Notes: a model not told the origin generated them from the sequence alone. DNA of 43,955 bases from Oscillospiraceae bacterium (GCA_029098185.1 JAQXNV010000023.1:1-43955), one strand, 5' to 3'; shown: positions 7,885 to 17,284, numbered from the stretch's first letter. Made by a program: numbers and translations.

Positions 7885-8700
7885 TCACCACCAGGGATTT
7901 GTCACAAAGATGCGAAGCAGCAGTGTTGCGGCGCTAAACAGCAGCACGATCATCAGCACGATAAAATCAGCGCGCTGCAGCTGCAGGACCCGCAGCTTTG
8001 TCCGCCCTTTGCCGCCGTTATAGCAGCGGGCTTCCATAGCCATAGCCAGGTCAAAGGCCCGCCGAAACGACGAAATAAACAGGGGGATCAACACCGGGAT
8101 CAGCGCTTTGGCCCGGCTGATGAGACCGCCGCTTTCCATGTCGGCGCCCCGGGCCTTCTGCGCACTCATGATCTTGTCTGTTTCCTCCAGCAGCGTGGGG
8201 ATAAAACGGATGGCAATGGTCATCATCATGGCGATCTCATGGACGGGCACTTTAACATAAGTCAGCGGCTTGAGCAGCCGCTCCATGGCATCGCAAAGCT
8301 GGTTGGGCGATGTGGTAAACGTCAGCACACAGCTGGCTAGGATCATCATCAAGATCCGCACCGCCACAAAAATAGCCGTCCGGATACCGCCCGTTGTGAT
8401 CTGTAAAAATCCCCACTGTACCAGCACATCACCGGTGCCGTAAAACAGATTAAACACCGATGTAAAGGCAACCAGAATAATCACCGCCCGCAGACTGCGG
8501 AGATACTGGGAGATCCGCACGCCAGAACAGCACATACCCAAAAGGACCAGCGCTGTCATCACCGCAAGGCCGGAGAACGTATTGGCCACAAACAAGAAGG
8601 CGATGACAAGCACTAAAGACACCAGCTTGATGCGGGGATCTGTCCGATGAAGGGGCGACTTAGCGATCACATACTGCCCCAGGGTAATATCACGAACCAA
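7885..8700 (-). CDS. ecfT: ECF transporter transmembrane component EcfT
   Basis: Membrane subunit of the energizing module of energy-coupling factor vitamin/metal transporters; it links the two ATPases to exchangeable substrate-binding S components. 271 residues with about five or six hydrophobic segments. The coupling helices carry the two family motifs: ARG at 183-185 (AQKARGAD) and ARC at 224-226 (AMEARCYNGG, a common variant of the second ARG). The start is a TTG at 8700 with GGGGAGG seven bases upstream, overlapping the 3-prime end of ecfA2 by 11 bases. No S component is nearby, as expected for a group II (shared) module. Confidence 0.93.
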   Translation of the reverse strand: MVRDITLGQYVIAKSPLHRTDPRIKLVSLVLVIAFLFVANTFSGLAVMTALVLLGMCCSGVRISQYLRSLRAVIILVAFTSVFNLFYGTGDVLVQWGFLQITTGGIRTAIFVAVRILMMILASCVLTFTTSPNQLCDAMERLLKPLTYVKVPVHEIAMMMTIAIRFIPTLLEETDKIMSAQKARGADMESGGLISRAKALIPVLIPLFISSFRRAFDLAMAMEARCYNGGKGRTKLRVLQLQRADFIVLMIVLLFSAATLLLRIFVTNPWW

Positions 8701-9562
8701 TGGGATGCACCTCCCCTTTCAGCAGCGGCAACAGCTCGTCCACTGCCTGTTCTACCGTAAAAATACCTGGGCGCACCGGGTATCCCCGCTCCGACAGCGA
8801 CGTCATGATCCTGGTGATCTGCGGCACCTGCAGGCCGATCCGCTCCAGTTCCCGGCTATGGCTGTAAACCCGCTCTACCGTGTCAAACAGCACCGCTCGG
8901 CCCTTATCCATGACCAATACCCGGTCGGCCATTTTGGCTACGTCCTCCATGCTGTGGGAGACGAACAAAATGGTGTTCTTTCTCTGCCGGTGGTAGCGCA
9001 ATAGCTGCTCCAGCAGCATGGCCCGGCCATGGGGATCCAGCCCGGCTGTCGGCTCGTCGAGAATGAGGATGTCCGGATCCATGGCGATGACACCGGCAAT
9101 GGCTACCCGTCGTTTTTCGCCACCGGACAGCGCAAAGGGGGATTTCTTCCGCAGGGATGGCTCCAGCCCGACAAACGCGATGGCGTCATCCACACGGGAG
9201 CGAACCTCTGATTCCGACAGCTTCTGGTTTTTTGGGCCAAAAGCGATGTCTTTTTCCACTGTATCCTCAAACAACTGGTATTCCGGATACTGAAACACCA
9301 TGCCCACCTGAAACCGTACCTGCCGGATCTTTTTCGGCTCGGCCCAGATGTCTTTCCCGTTAAGCAGCACTTTGCCAGAGGTGGGCCGCAGTAAACCGTT
9401 AAGCTGCTGGATGAGCGTCGATTTCCCCGAACCGGTGTGGCCGATGATACCGACGATCTCCCCCGCTGTGATCGACAGGCTCACATCATCGACCGCCGTC
9501 GTTTTGTCAGGGGTTTTTGCGCCATAAATATAAGTTAAGTTTTGGGTCTCCAAAATCGTCAT
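8690..9562 (-). CDS. ecfA2: ECF transporter ATPase EcfA2
   Basis: One of the paired ABC ATPases that power ECF uptake. 290 residues from ATG 9562, which overlaps the ecfA1 stop as ATGA. Walker A is GHTGSGKST (41-49), the Q-loop Gln is near 91, the signature LSGGE at 145-149, Walker B ILILDE at 165-170 and the H-loop His is in VSHSMED. The open frame extends upstream, but the coupling overlap and homology support this start. Confidence 0.93.
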   Translation of the reverse strand: MTILETQNLTYIYGAKTPDKTTAVDDVSLSITAGEIVGIIGHTGSGKSTLIQQLNGLLRPTSGKVLLNGKDIWAEPKKIRQVRFQVGMVFQYPEYQLFEDTVEKDIAFGPKNQKLSESEVRSRVDDAIAFVGLEPSLRKKSPFALSGGEKRRVAIAGVIAMDPDILILDEPTAGLDPHGRAMLLEQLLRYHRQRKNTILFVSHSMEDVAKMADRVLVMDKGRAVLFDTVERVYSHSRELERIGLQVPQITRIMTSLSERGYPVRPGIFTVEQAVDELLPLLKGEVHPIGS

Positions 9563-10416
9563 CTGTGGATGTTCTCCTTTAACTGTTGTTCCAGCGCCGC
9601 CACACATTCTGCCGGGAATAAGATCCCTTGTGGCAATGGGATCCCCCGATGCCGTAGTTGATCGACCAGTTCCGTAGACTGAGGCACGTCCATCTGGTGC
9701 TCTTTCAGCAGTTCTACCTGAGAAAAGACCTGCCGGGGCCGGCCGTCCAGCAAGATCTGTCCGTCATCCATCACGACGACCCGGTCTGCCAGGGCAGCTT
9801 CTTCCATATAGTGGGTGATCAGAATGATCGTGATCCCTTTCTCCCGGTTCAGCCGGCGGATGGTAGAGAGCACCTCCTGGCGCCCTTTGGGGTCCAGCAT
9901 GGCTGTCGGCTCGTCCAACACGATGCAGTCCGGCTCCATGGCAATGATGCCGGCAATGGCAATGCGCTGCTTCTGGCCGCCGGACAGCTTATGGGGCGCG
10001 CTGAGACGGTAATCGTACATATCTACGTCCCGCAGGGCGTTGTCCACCCGGCGGCGGATCTCCTGCGGCGGGATGCCGATGTTTTCCGGCCCGAAGGCCA
10101 CATCCTCCTCTACGATGCTGGCCACCAACTGGTTGTCCGGGTTTTGCAGCACCAGCCCCACCCGGCGGCGGATCTCAAAGGTCTGCGCATCGTCGTTGGT
10201 ATCCCGGCCGTCTATAGTCACTCTGCCGCTGGTCGGGCGCAGCATTCCGTTAAACAGCTTTGCCAGCGTCGATTTACCGGAACCGTTATGGCCCAGCAGC
10301 GCAACAAATTCCCCCTGTTCTATGGACAGCGATACCTCCCGCAGAACAGGCTCGGCGACTTTCCCCTCCTGGGCCGGGTAGGAAAAGGATACTTTTTTGA
10401 CGTCGATAAAGGACAT
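9559..10416 (-). CDS. ecfA1: ECF transporter ATPase EcfA1
   Basis: Partner ATPase of EcfA2. 285 residues; GGAGG lies six bases before ATG 10416. Walker A GHNGSGKST (42-50), Q-loop in VLQNPDNQ, signature LSGGQ (144-148), Walker B CIVLDE (to E169) and H-loop in LITHYMEE are intact. First gene of the ecfA1-ecfA2-ecfT-truA-DUF5711 run, whose overlaps imply one transcript. I did not find a convincing promoter in 10417-10532. Confidence 0.93.
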   Translation of the reverse strand: MSFIDVKKVSFSYPAQEGKVAEPVLREVSLSIEQGEFVALLGHNGSGKSTLAKLFNGMLRPTSGRVTIDGRDTNDDAQTFEIRRRVGLVLQNPDNQLVASIVEEDVAFGPENIGIPPQEIRRRVDNALRDVDMYDYRLSAPHKLSGGQKQRIAIAGIIAMEPDCIVLDEPTAMLDPKGRQEVLSTIRRLNREKGITIILITHYMEEAALADRVVVMDDGQILLDGRPRQVFSQVELLKEHQMDVPQSTELVDQLRHRGIPLPQGILFPAECVAALEQQLKENIHR

Positions 10417-10532
10417 GAGAACCCTCCGAAAAAAATGAAAATGTTTATCTGTTTTCCACTAAGCAGCGTTAGCCGGCTGGGAAAAAGCCAGCAAATGCGC
10501 AACGAATGACGCCACAACGGCTGCTTCTGTGC

Positions 10533-11393
10533 TTATTTACTCCAGATGGCCGTGGAGCCGCAGGGCAGCACCAGACCCGTTTCCGTTACCGGCAGACCAA
10601 TCTCTCCGGCGCTGACGCTGCCGCCAAACCGCTTTTGCAGCATGACGCCCAGAAGATATGCCATGACCGCCGGAGAAAGACCGGTGGTGTAGGAGTTTAG
10701 CAGAAAGAACAGCGGGTCCTCCGATAAGATCGGTACACACAGCTCCACCAGATCATGAAGCTGGTCCTCCAGTTTCCACACCTCGCCGCCAGGGCCTCTG
10801 CCATAGGACGGCGGGTCCATGATGATGCCGTCGTAATGATTGCCCCGCCGCTGTTCCCGCTGAACGAATTTCACGCAGTCGTCCACCAGCCAGCGAACGG
10901 GCCGGTCTGCAAGGCCGCTAGCTTGAGCGTTTTCCTTTGCCCAAGAGACCATGCCCTTGGAAGCGTCTACATGGCACACCTGTGCCCCGGCCTTGGCACA
11001 GGCCAGGGATGCCGCGCCCGTATAGCCAAACAGGTTGAGGATCTTCACCGGCCGATTGGCCTTTTGGATCCGCTCCATGGCAAAATCCCAGTTGACGGCC
11101 TGTTCCGGGAAAATTCCCGTATGCTTAAAGCCCATCATCTTTAGCTGAAAGGTCAGGTCTCCATAGGTGATCTTCCACATGGGCGGTACTTTTCGGTATA
11201 CCTCCCACTTGCCGCCGCCGGTATTGGACCGATGATACCGGGCATGGGCCTGCTTCCACAAAGGGTGGTTCTTTGGCGTATGCCAGATGATCTGCGGGTC
11301 CGGCCGGATGAGGATGATGTCTCCCCAGCGCTCCAGCCGCTCTCCTGCGGAGGTATCCAATAATTCGTAATCGTTCCAGTTTGCCGCTCTCAA
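10533..11393 (-). CDS. Class I SAM-dependent methyltransferase (RlmI-like, COG1092 type)
   Basis: A Rossmann-fold methyltransferase, probably acting on RNA, of the kind related to the 23S rRNA m5C enzyme RlmI. 286 residues from a TTG at 11393, preceded by AAAGGAGGGG; the protein then starts MRAANWNDYELLDT. The SAM-binding motif I is NLFGYTGAAS (120-129), the ribose-binding acidic residue is near D143 (CHVDAS), and the catalytic motif is DPPSYGRG (193-200). No PUA domain is visible at the N-terminus, unlike RlmI, so the target is uncertain. It lies 23 bases after the glmM stop and is likely co-transcribed with it. Confidence 0.82.
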   Translation of the reverse strand: MRAANWNDYELLDTSAGERLERWGDIILIRPDPQIIWHTPKNHPLWKQAHARYHRSNTGGGKWEVYRKVPPMWKITYGDLTFQLKMMGFKHTGIFPEQAVNWDFAMERIQKANRPVKILNLFGYTGAASLACAKAGAQVCHVDASKGMVSWAKENAQASGLADRPVRWLVDDCVKFVQREQRRGNHYDGIIMDPPSYGRGPGGEVWKLEDQLHDLVELCVPILSEDPLFFLLNSYTTGLSPAVMAYLLGVMLQKRFGGSVSAGEIGLPVTETGLVLPCGSTAIWSK

Positions 11394-11416
11394 AAAAGCC
11401 CCTCCTTTTCGTTTGC

Positions 11417-12766
11417 TCAGGAAAGCTGCTGACGGATCACATCCGCAATGCGGTTGCACAGCGCTGTGATCTGCTCCAGATCTTCACCCTCTGCCATCAC
11501 ACGCAGCAGCGGCTCTGTACCGCTGGGCCGCACCAGGACCCGTCCTGTTTTGCCCAGCTCTCCCTCGGCCGCCTGAATAGCCTTCTTGATGACATGGTTG
11601 GTGTGGAATCGCAGCTTACCGTCGGCGGACACCTTTACATTAACTAGCACCTGGGGATATTTCTCCATCAGCGTGGCAATGCTGGACAGCTTTGCCTGCC
11701 GGCGGCTGATGATGCTCAATAGCTGGGCGCCAGTCAATTGGCCATCGCCTGTAGTACAGTAATCGAGGAAGATCACATGGCCGCTCTGCTCGCCGCCCAG
11801 GTTGTAGCCTTCCAGCCGCATTTTTTCCAGCACATACCGGTCGCCTACTTTTGTGGAAGCAAAGCGCATATGATTTTCCTCACAAAAGCGGATAAAGCCC
11901 AGATTGCTCATCACTGTACCCACCACCGTATCTTTTGCCAATCGGCCGGTAGATTTTAGATCCGCGGCGCAGATGGCCATGACGAAGTCGCCGTCGATGA
12001 GATTGCCCTTCTCGTCTACCGCCAAACAACGGTCGGCGTCGCCGTCAAAGGCGATACCGGCATCGAGACCGTTTTCCACCACGAATTTCTGGAGATCCTC
12101 CATATGGGTGGAACCGCAGTTTTCATTGATATTGATCCCGTTTGGCGTATCGTGGAGCATAAAGCATTGGGCGCCCAGCTCGCTGAACAGCGTTTTTGCC
12201 GTGGCAGAAGCGGAACCGTTGGCGCAGTCAAAGGCTACACGCAGGCCGTCAAGGGGATACGCCACCGTTTCCTTTACATGGTCGATATAATCCCGATGGG
12301 CGTTTTCCGCAAAACGAATGGTCCCCACCTGACCGCCGGTCGGCTTTGGATACGGCACAACATTATCGAGCACGATGGCTTCGATCTGCTCTTCCAGCTC
12401 GTCGGGCAGTTTGTAGCCGTCGCCGCTGAATACCTTGATCCCGTTGAACGCACAGGGATTGTGAGAAGCGGAGATCATCACGCCGGCATCTGCGTTGTAT
12501 TTTGTAATGAGGTACGCCACCGCCGGCGTCGGCACCACACCGAGCTGTATCACATTTGCCCCGGCCGAACAAAGGCCGGCGGCAATGGATGCTTCCAACA
12601 TATCGGAGGAGATCCGGGTGTCCTTCCCGATAAGGACCGTAGGATGCGGGTCCTCGCTGTTGGTCAGCTCCATGGCCACGGCACGACCGATATTCATGGC
12701 GGTCTCACAAGTTAACTCTGTATTGGCGATGCCTCTGGCACCGTCTGTTCCAAACAATCTGCCCAT
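11417..12766 (-). CDS. glmM: Phosphoglucosamine mutase GlmM
   Basis: Interconverts glucosamine-6-phosphate and glucosamine-1-phosphate on the way to UDP-GlcNAc for peptidoglycan. 449 residues, the usual length. The phosphoserine is S101 in ISASHNP, the metal loop is DGDADR (241-246), the sugar-binding GGEQSGH motif is present, and the phosphate-binding loop RPSGTEPLLRV is near the C-terminus. The start ATG 12766 gives MGRLFGTDGARG, typical of GlmM. It has its own promoter in the 160-base gap after ruvB. Confidence 0.96.
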   Translation of the reverse strand: MGRLFGTDGARGIANTELTCETAMNIGRAVAMELTNSEDPHPTVLIGKDTRISSDMLEASIAAGLCSAGANVIQLGVVPTPAVAYLITKYNADAGVMISASHNPCAFNGIKVFSGDGYKLPDELEEQIEAIVLDNVVPYPKPTGGQVGTIRFAENAHRDYIDHVKETVAYPLDGLRVAFDCANGSASATAKTLFSELGAQCFMLHDTPNGININENCGSTHMEDLQKFVVENGLDAGIAFDGDADRCLAVDEKGNLIDGDFVMAICAADLKSTGRLAKDTVVGTVMSNLGFIRFCEENHMRFASTKVGDRYVLEKMRLEGYNLGGEQSGHVIFLDYCTTGDGQLTGAQLLSIISRRQAKLSSIATLMEKYPQVLVNVKVSADGKLRFHTNHVIKKAIQAAEGELGKTGRVLVRPSGTEPLLRVMAEGEDLEQITALCNRIADVIRQQLS

Positions 12767-12813
12767 AACTCAGCAATCCTTTCCTCATAGCAGCCGCAAT
12801 TGATGTGCTGCTT

Positions 12814-12843
12814 ATTGTACGGCATAGATTTTGCCGCAGACAA
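12814..12843 (-). promoter_or_regulatory. Sigma-A promoter of glmM
   Basis: On the minus strand, -35 TTGTCT (12838-12843) and -10 TACAAT (12814-12819) are spaced 18 bases apart, about 47 bases ahead of the glmM ATG. Confidence 0.6.
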
Positions 12844-12928
12844 TCTATTTTGAAAACATTTTGTAAAATTTTTAACGCCCGCCTTTCTGCAAGGCAAGCA
12901 TCCTAATTCTATTTTGCCGCAATGCACT

Positions 12929-13984
12929 TTAGTACAGTTTCTGCTGCCCGCCATCGTCCATACCCGGCACCGGAAGGCCCAGATGCAGATAAGCCGCATG
13001 GGTGACGCACCGGCCCCGGGGTGTCCGGCTCAAAAAGCCGATCTGCATCAGGTACGGCTCATAGACGTCCTCAATGGTCACAGCTTCCTCGCCGATGGCC
13101 GCCGCCAGCGTTTCCAGCCCCACCGGACCGCCGTTATAGTAATTGATGATGGTCAACAGCATCCGGCGGTCGTTGGCATCCAGGCCGATCTCGTCGATCT
13201 CCAGCCGGTCCAGGCCGATCTTTGCCGACTCATATGTGATGACGCCGCCGCTCATCAGTTGGGCGAAATCCCGCACCCGTTTCAGCAGCCGGTTGGCGAT
13301 TCGAGGGGTGCCGCGAGACCGGGAAGCGATCTCCAACGCGCCGTCCGGCTCGATGGCAATATCCAGGATCCCGGCGCTGCGGGTGACGATCTCCGCCAGT
13401 TCCTCCGGCGAATACAATTCCAGCCGCAGCAGCACGCCAAACCGGTCCCGCAGAGGGGCGCTAAGCTGTCCGGCACGGGTCGTTGCGCCTACCAACGTAA
13501 ACTTTGGCAGAGGCAGGTGGTAAGACGCTGCCATCTGCCCTTTTCCGGAAATGATGTCGATGGCGAAATCCTCCATAGAGGGATACAGGATCTCCTCCAC
13601 GCTCCGGGACAGCCGATGGATCTCGTCAATAAACAGGACGTCACCGGGATTGAGATTGGTCAGCAGTGCCGCCAGATCACCGGGCTTTTCAATGGCCGGG
13701 CCGGAGGTGATCCGCAGATTGACGCCCATCTCGTTGGCAATGATCCCCGCCAGCGTCGTTTTGCCCAGTCCCGGCGGGCCGTACAGCAAAACGTGGTCAA
13801 GGGATTCCTTTCGCAGCTTGGCCGCCTCCATAAAAACGGAGAGGTTCTCCTTGGCTTTTTCCTGGCCCACATATTCCTTCAGCGTCCGGGGACGCAGGGG
13901 ATTTTCCACCTCGCCATCCTCGGGAACGTATTCGGGATCGACCATTCTATTTTCAAAATCGTAATCGTTTTCTTCGTAATTCAA
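12929..13984 (-). CDS. ruvB: Holliday junction branch migration ATPase RuvB
   Basis: Hexameric AAA+ motor that, with RuvA, drives branch migration of Holliday junctions in recombination repair. 351 residues. Walker A is GPPGLGKT (69-76), Walker B with DEIH at 120-123, sensor GATTRAG and the C-terminal winged-helix signature ([10 protein letters not shown]) are present. The start is a TTG at 13984 with GGGAGG upstream. It is separated from ruvA by 110 bases, longer than the other gaps in the operon. No clear terminator lies between it and glmM. Confidence 0.96.
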   Translation of the reverse strand: MNYEENDYDFENRMVDPEYVPEDGEVENPLRPRTLKEYVGQEKAKENLSVFMEAAKLRKESLDHVLLYGPPGLGKTTLAGIIANEMGVNLRITSGPAIEKPGDLAALLTNLNPGDVLFIDEIHRLSRSVEEILYPSMEDFAIDIISGKGQMAASYHLPLPKFTLVGATTRAGQLSAPLRDRFGVLLRLELYSPEELAEIVTRSAGILDIAIEPDGALEIASRSRGTPRIANRLLKRVRDFAQLMSGGVITYESAKIGLDRLEIDEIGLDANDRRMLLTIINYYNGGPVGLETLAAAIGEEAVTIEDVYEPYLMQIGFLSRTPRGRCVTHAAYLHLGLPVPGMDDGGQQKLY

Positions 13985-14094
13985 TCTATTCCCTCCCGTC
14001 TGGGGGTTTTGATAGGTATCGTTGCTTTAGCCAGCATGGATCGTATTTGATGAAACGAGCCGGTTTAACATGATCGACGCCTGTTGACCTCTGC

Positions 14095-14700
14095 TCATAA
14101 TCTGCTTGCCATCTCTTTAAGGGACAATCGGATGATCTCCTCTACCGGCAGACTGCTGTCAAATTTGGCGGCAACAGCAGCGGCATCGGTGGCGGAATAG
14201 CCCAGCACGGTCAGCGCATTGACGGCCTCAGCCGTATTGGTGGAGGCTGACACGACACCGGATTGCGTCGGCATAAAGCCTCCTCCGGAAGCTGCCATTT
14301 TCTTCACTTTATCGGTCAGCTCCAGCACGATCCGCTGGGCCAGCTTGGGCCCAACACCGGCAGCTCTCGTCAACGATTTGCTGTCTCCGGCAGAAACCGC
14401 CAGCGCCACCTGCTCCGGTGCCAGCTCCGACAAAATCGCCAGCGCCACCTTAGGCCCTACGCCGCTGATGGCGATGAGCAGCCGGAAGCAGTTGAGCTCA
14501 CTCTGGGTGGCAAAACCGAACAGATCCATGGCGTCCTCCCGGACATTGAGATGGGTGTAGAGCGTCGCTTCGCTGCCCAGCTTTGGCAGAGACCGCAGGG
14601 TGTTCATGGAGGTCATGCACTGAAAGCCAATACCGCCGCATTCCAGCACCGCCATAGAGGGTTCTGTATGGATCAGCTTTCCCCGTAAACTGTAAAACAT
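14095..14700 (-). CDS. ruvA: Holliday junction DNA helicase subunit RuvA
   Basis: Binds four-way junctions and recruits RuvB. 201 residues from ATG 14700 (MFYSLRGKLIHTEPS). The OB-fold domain I is at ~1-62; domain II contains the two helix-hairpin-helix motifs (ISGVGPKVALAIL and AAGVGPKLAQRIV); the C-terminal RuvB-binding domain is ~150-201. The stop of ruvC lies three bases before the start, so expression is coupled. Confidence 0.96.
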   Translation of the reverse strand: MFYSLRGKLIHTEPSMAVLECGGIGFQCMTSMNTLRSLPKLGSEATLYTHLNVREDAMDLFGFATQSELNCFRLLIAISGVGPKVALAILSELAPEQVALAVSAGDSKSLTRAAGVGPKLAQRIVLELTDKVKKMAASGGGFMPTQSGVVSASTNTAEAVNALTVLGYSATDAAAVAAKFDSSLPVEEIIRLSLKEMASRL

Positions 14701-14702
14701 CG

Positions 14703-15212
14703 TCACATTCCGCCTTTCCGTAAAAGTTGCCGCCGCAGCGCAGAGCCTGCCGCCTGTCCGTGACAGATGGCCATGGCCAGCGCGTCTGCGGTATCGTCGG
14801 GCTTTGGCACTTCCTTTAAGCACAGCAGACGCCGGGTCATCTCCATGACCTGGGGCTTTTTGGCCTGGCCGTAGCCGGTCACCGCCGACTTTACTTGTAA
14901 CGGCGTGTACTCATAAATCTCTATCCCCGCCCGCTGACAGCACAGCAAGATGACGCCTCTTGCCTCCGCCACCTGAATGGCTGTTTTCTGATTGTTTTGA
15001 AAATACAGCTTCTCGATGGCTACTGCGTCGATCTTGTATTTGGCCAGTACGCCATCTAGTGCGTCGGCAATGGTCTCCAGCCGCTTGGGAAACGGCTGGC
15101 CCGCTTTGGTGACGATGGCGCCATATTCCAGCGGCCTATACTTTCCGCCCGAAAACGATACCACGCCGTAGCCGACAATGGCGTAACCGGGATCGATCCC
15201 CAGGATAATCAT
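14703..15212 (-). CDS. ruvC: Crossover junction endodeoxyribonuclease RuvC
   Basis: Resolves Holliday junctions by symmetric cleavage. 169 residues from ATG 15212 (MIILGIDPGYAIVGYG). The catalytic acids are visible: D7, E67 (VAIEKLYFQNN) and the C-terminal pair near D140/D143 (PDDTADALA). The promoter lies about 40 bases upstream. First gene of ruvC-ruvA-ruvB. Confidence 0.96.
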   Translation of the reverse strand: MIILGIDPGYAIVGYGVVSFSGGKYRPLEYGAIVTKAGQPFPKRLETIADALDGVLAKYKIDAVAIEKLYFQNNQKTAIQVAEARGVILLCCQRAGIEIYEYTPLQVKSAVTGYGQAKKPQVMEMTRRLLCLKEVPKPDDTADALAMAICHGQAAGSALRRQLLRKGGM

Positions 15213-15250
15213 ACTTGCGCTTCTCCCCCATTCTGACCATATTCCATTAT

Positions 15251-15279
15251 ATTGTATCATAAAAGCATCCGCTTGCCAA
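15251..15279 (-). promoter_or_regulatory. Sigma-A promoter of ruvCAB
   Basis: On the minus strand, -35 TTGGCA (15274-15279) and -10 TACAAT (15251-15256) are spaced 17 bases apart, 39 bases before the ruvC ATG. No clear LexA/DinR box was seen overlapping it. Confidence 0.8.
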
Positions 15280-15318
15280 CTCCCCAGAAATGTTCCGTTT
15301 CGTTTTTCAAAAAGAAAT

Positions 15319-15348
15319 GGTATAGACAGCGAAAAAAAGTAAATAATA
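15319..15348 (+). promoter_or_regulatory. Possible forespore (sigma-F/G type) promoter of ypeB
   Basis: GGTATA (15319-15324) and AATAATA (15342-15348), 17 bases apart, resemble the GYATA -35 and the A/T-rich -10 of forespore sigma factors. In Bacillus sleB-ypeB is sigma-G dependent. The match is partial, and no sigma-A promoter was seen on this strand. Confidence 0.35.
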
Positions 15349-15377
15349 GCTCCACGATAATGATCGGAGGGAAAACC

Positions 15378-16715
15378 ATGAGCAAACGAAGAATCATTCA
15401 ACTGGCAACGGTGACTGCCGCCGCGTTTTTGGCCCTGGGTGCGGTCATCGTTACCGGAAGCGTTGTTTCCGCTAAATATCAGCGGGATCTGGAATACAAC
15501 TACCGCCGTGCCTTCAATGAGCTGACCACCTATGTTTCCACCATGGAGAGCACGCTGAGCAAATCCATTTACGCCAACACTGCCACCCAACAGACAGGCA
15601 TTGCCGCCAAACTGATGCAGGATGCCAGCGGCGCTAAATCGTCTCTTTCCGTATTGCCTTTGCAGGGCGATACCCTAAACACAGTACAGAAGTTCCTCTC
15701 CCAGGTAGAGGATTTTTCCACAGCCCTGACAAAACAGGTATCCTCCGGCATCGGTATCTCCGATAAGGACCGGGAAACCTTATCTCAGCTTTACGACTAC
15801 GCCGCTCTGCTGAAGGCTGACCTGGCCCATTTACAGCAGCAGTTTGACCGGCAGGATCTGCAGATCGGAGAAAGTACCCGCCTCATCTCCAATCTGGAAT
15901 TAGACCCGTCTGTGCCGGTCTTTAGCGATGCGCTGTCGTCATCGGCCGAAGATTTTCAGGATTATCCCACGCTGATCTACGACGGGCCGTTCTCCGACCA
16001 CATCACCCAGCTTGAGCCAAAGCTGCTAAAGGGCAAGCCGGAGGTCGACGAAGCAGAGGCCATCGACAAGGCCGCATCCTTTTTTGCCCTGAATAAAAAC
16101 GATCTGCAGCACACCTCCGACACCGCCGGCAATCTGCCCACCATCAATCTCACTGACGGCACCAAAAAGATCAGCGTCACAAAGCAGGGCGGCGAGATCC
16201 TCAGCCTGCTGGATACCCGCAATGTGGAAAGCGCTTCTCTCGATTACGAGCAGGCAAAACAAAAGGCAGAGGAATTTTTGCAAAAGAACAACTTTGGTCC
16301 CATGAAGGAAAGCTACTACGTCATCAACGACAACCGGTGCACCATCCAGTTTTTCACTGAGGAAAACGGCGCAGTCGTTTACCCCGACCTGATCAAGATC
16401 ACGGTCGCTCTGGACAACGGCGACATCGCCGAATACAACAGCACCGGCTACCTGATGAACCATCATCAGCGAAAGATCCCTCAACCGAAGATCACGTTGG
16501 AGGAGGCCAAAAAAGCCATCAGTCCCGCGCTGACCATACAAAAAGAACGAATGGCCGTGATCCCCACTGCCGGACTCCATGAGGTGCTCTGCTATGAATT
16601 CCTCTGCGACGGCAAAAATGGCGACGAGGTCCTGGTATATCTCAACGCCGAAACCGGCATGGAAGAACAGATCTTCCTGGTTCTCCGCAGCGATAACGGC
16701 GTACTGACCATTTGA
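15378..16715 (+). CDS. ypeB: Germination protein YpeB
   Basis: Spore protein that stabilises and localises the cortex-lytic enzyme SleB in the inner spore membrane. 445 residues from ATG 15378, seven bases after GGAGG. An N-terminal membrane anchor/uncleaved signal (~6-32, RIIQLATVTAAAFLALGAVIV) is followed by a coiled, helical region (~35-190) and three PepSY-like repeats (about 215-285, 295-365, 375-445) containing AIDKAASFF, QAKQKAEEFLQ and TLEEAKKAI. Length and layout match YpeB. No sleB is adjacent, unlike Bacillus. It is transcribed away from ruvC and converges on ybaK. Confidence 0.9.
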   Translation: MSKRRIIQLATVTAAAFLALGAVIVTGSVVSAKYQRDLEYNYRRAFNELTTYVSTMESTLSKSIYANTATQQTGIAAKLMQDASGAKSSLSVLPLQGDTLNTVQKFLSQVEDFSTALTKQVSSGIGISDKDRETLSQLYDYAALLKADLAHLQQQFDRQDLQIGESTRLISNLELDPSVPVFSDALSSSAEDFQDYPTLIYDGPFSDHITQLEPKLLKGKPEVDEAEAIDKAASFFALNKNDLQHTSDTAGNLPTINLTDGTKKISVTKQGGEILSLLDTRNVESASLDYEQAKQKAEEFLQKNNFGPMKESYYVINDNRCTIQFFTEENGAVVYPDLIKITVALDNGDIAEYNSTGYLMNHHQRKIPQPKITLEEAKKAISPALTIQKERMAVIPTAGLHEVLCYEFLCDGKNGDEVLVYLNAETGMEEQIFLVLRSDNGVLTI

Positions 16716-16738
16716 AGAAAACACCTATGCCACAAAAA

Positions 16739-16766
16739 ATCCCCGCACCGCAACTGGTGTGGGGAT
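16739..16766. terminator. Bidirectional terminator between ypeB and ybaK
   Basis: ATCCCCGCACC pairs with GGTGTGGGGAT (one G-U). On the plus strand it is followed by CATGATTTTT; on the minus strand by TTTTTTG. It separates two convergent genes. Confidence 0.8.
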
Positions 16767-16779
16767 CATGATTTTTGGG

Positions 16780-17259
16780 CTACAACGTCAGGGGCGCAAA
16801 GGTCGCTTTGGCCGCTTTTGCCAGATCGGATGGGGAAAGCTCGATCTGAAACCCGATCTTTCCGCCGCTGACGATCATCTGTGCAAGCTGCTGCGCAGAC
16901 AGATCCAAAACGGTGACAAACTGTTTTTTCATCCCGATGGGGCTGCATCCACCCCGGATATACCCCGTCACCCGACAGAGGTCCTTCACATGGAGCATTT
17001 CCACGCTTTTTTCTCCCACGGCCGCTGCCGCCGCTTTCAGATTCAACTCCTCCGCCACGGGAATGACGAACACATAGTAGTCGCCGGATCTCCCCTTAGT
17101 CACCAGCGTTTTGAATACCTGCTTTGGGTCCTGCCCCAGCTTGTGGGCCACGCTGATGCCATCAATTTCTCCGTCCGGGTCATAGGTGTGCATCGTGTAG
17201 GAAATATGCTCCTTTTCCAAGATCCGCATGGCATTCGTTTTGGGAATGGATTTTGCCAT
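16780..17259 (-). CDS. ybaK: Cys-tRNA(Pro)/Cys-tRNA(Cys) deacylase, YbaK type
   Basis: A free-standing editing domain that hydrolyses mischarged Cys-tRNA(Pro). 159 residues, all one YbaK/ProX fold. The family lysine sits in QVFKTLVTKG, followed by YVFVIPVAEELNLKAAA; the GYIRGGCSPIGMKK segment is diagnostic. GGCAGG precedes ATG 17259. It lies after the arginine operon terminator on the same strand; a functional link to arginine synthesis is not implied. Confidence 0.9.
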   Translation of the reverse strand: MAKSIPKTNAMRILEKEHISYTMHTYDPDGEIDGISVAHKLGQDPKQVFKTLVTKGRSGDYYVFVIPVAEELNLKAAAAAVGEKSVEMLHVKDLCRVTGYIRGGCSPIGMKKQFVTVLDLSAQQLAQMIVSGGKIGFQIELSPSDLAKAAKATFAPLTL

Positions 17260-17284
17260 GGTATGCCTGCCTTTCTTCCGATAG

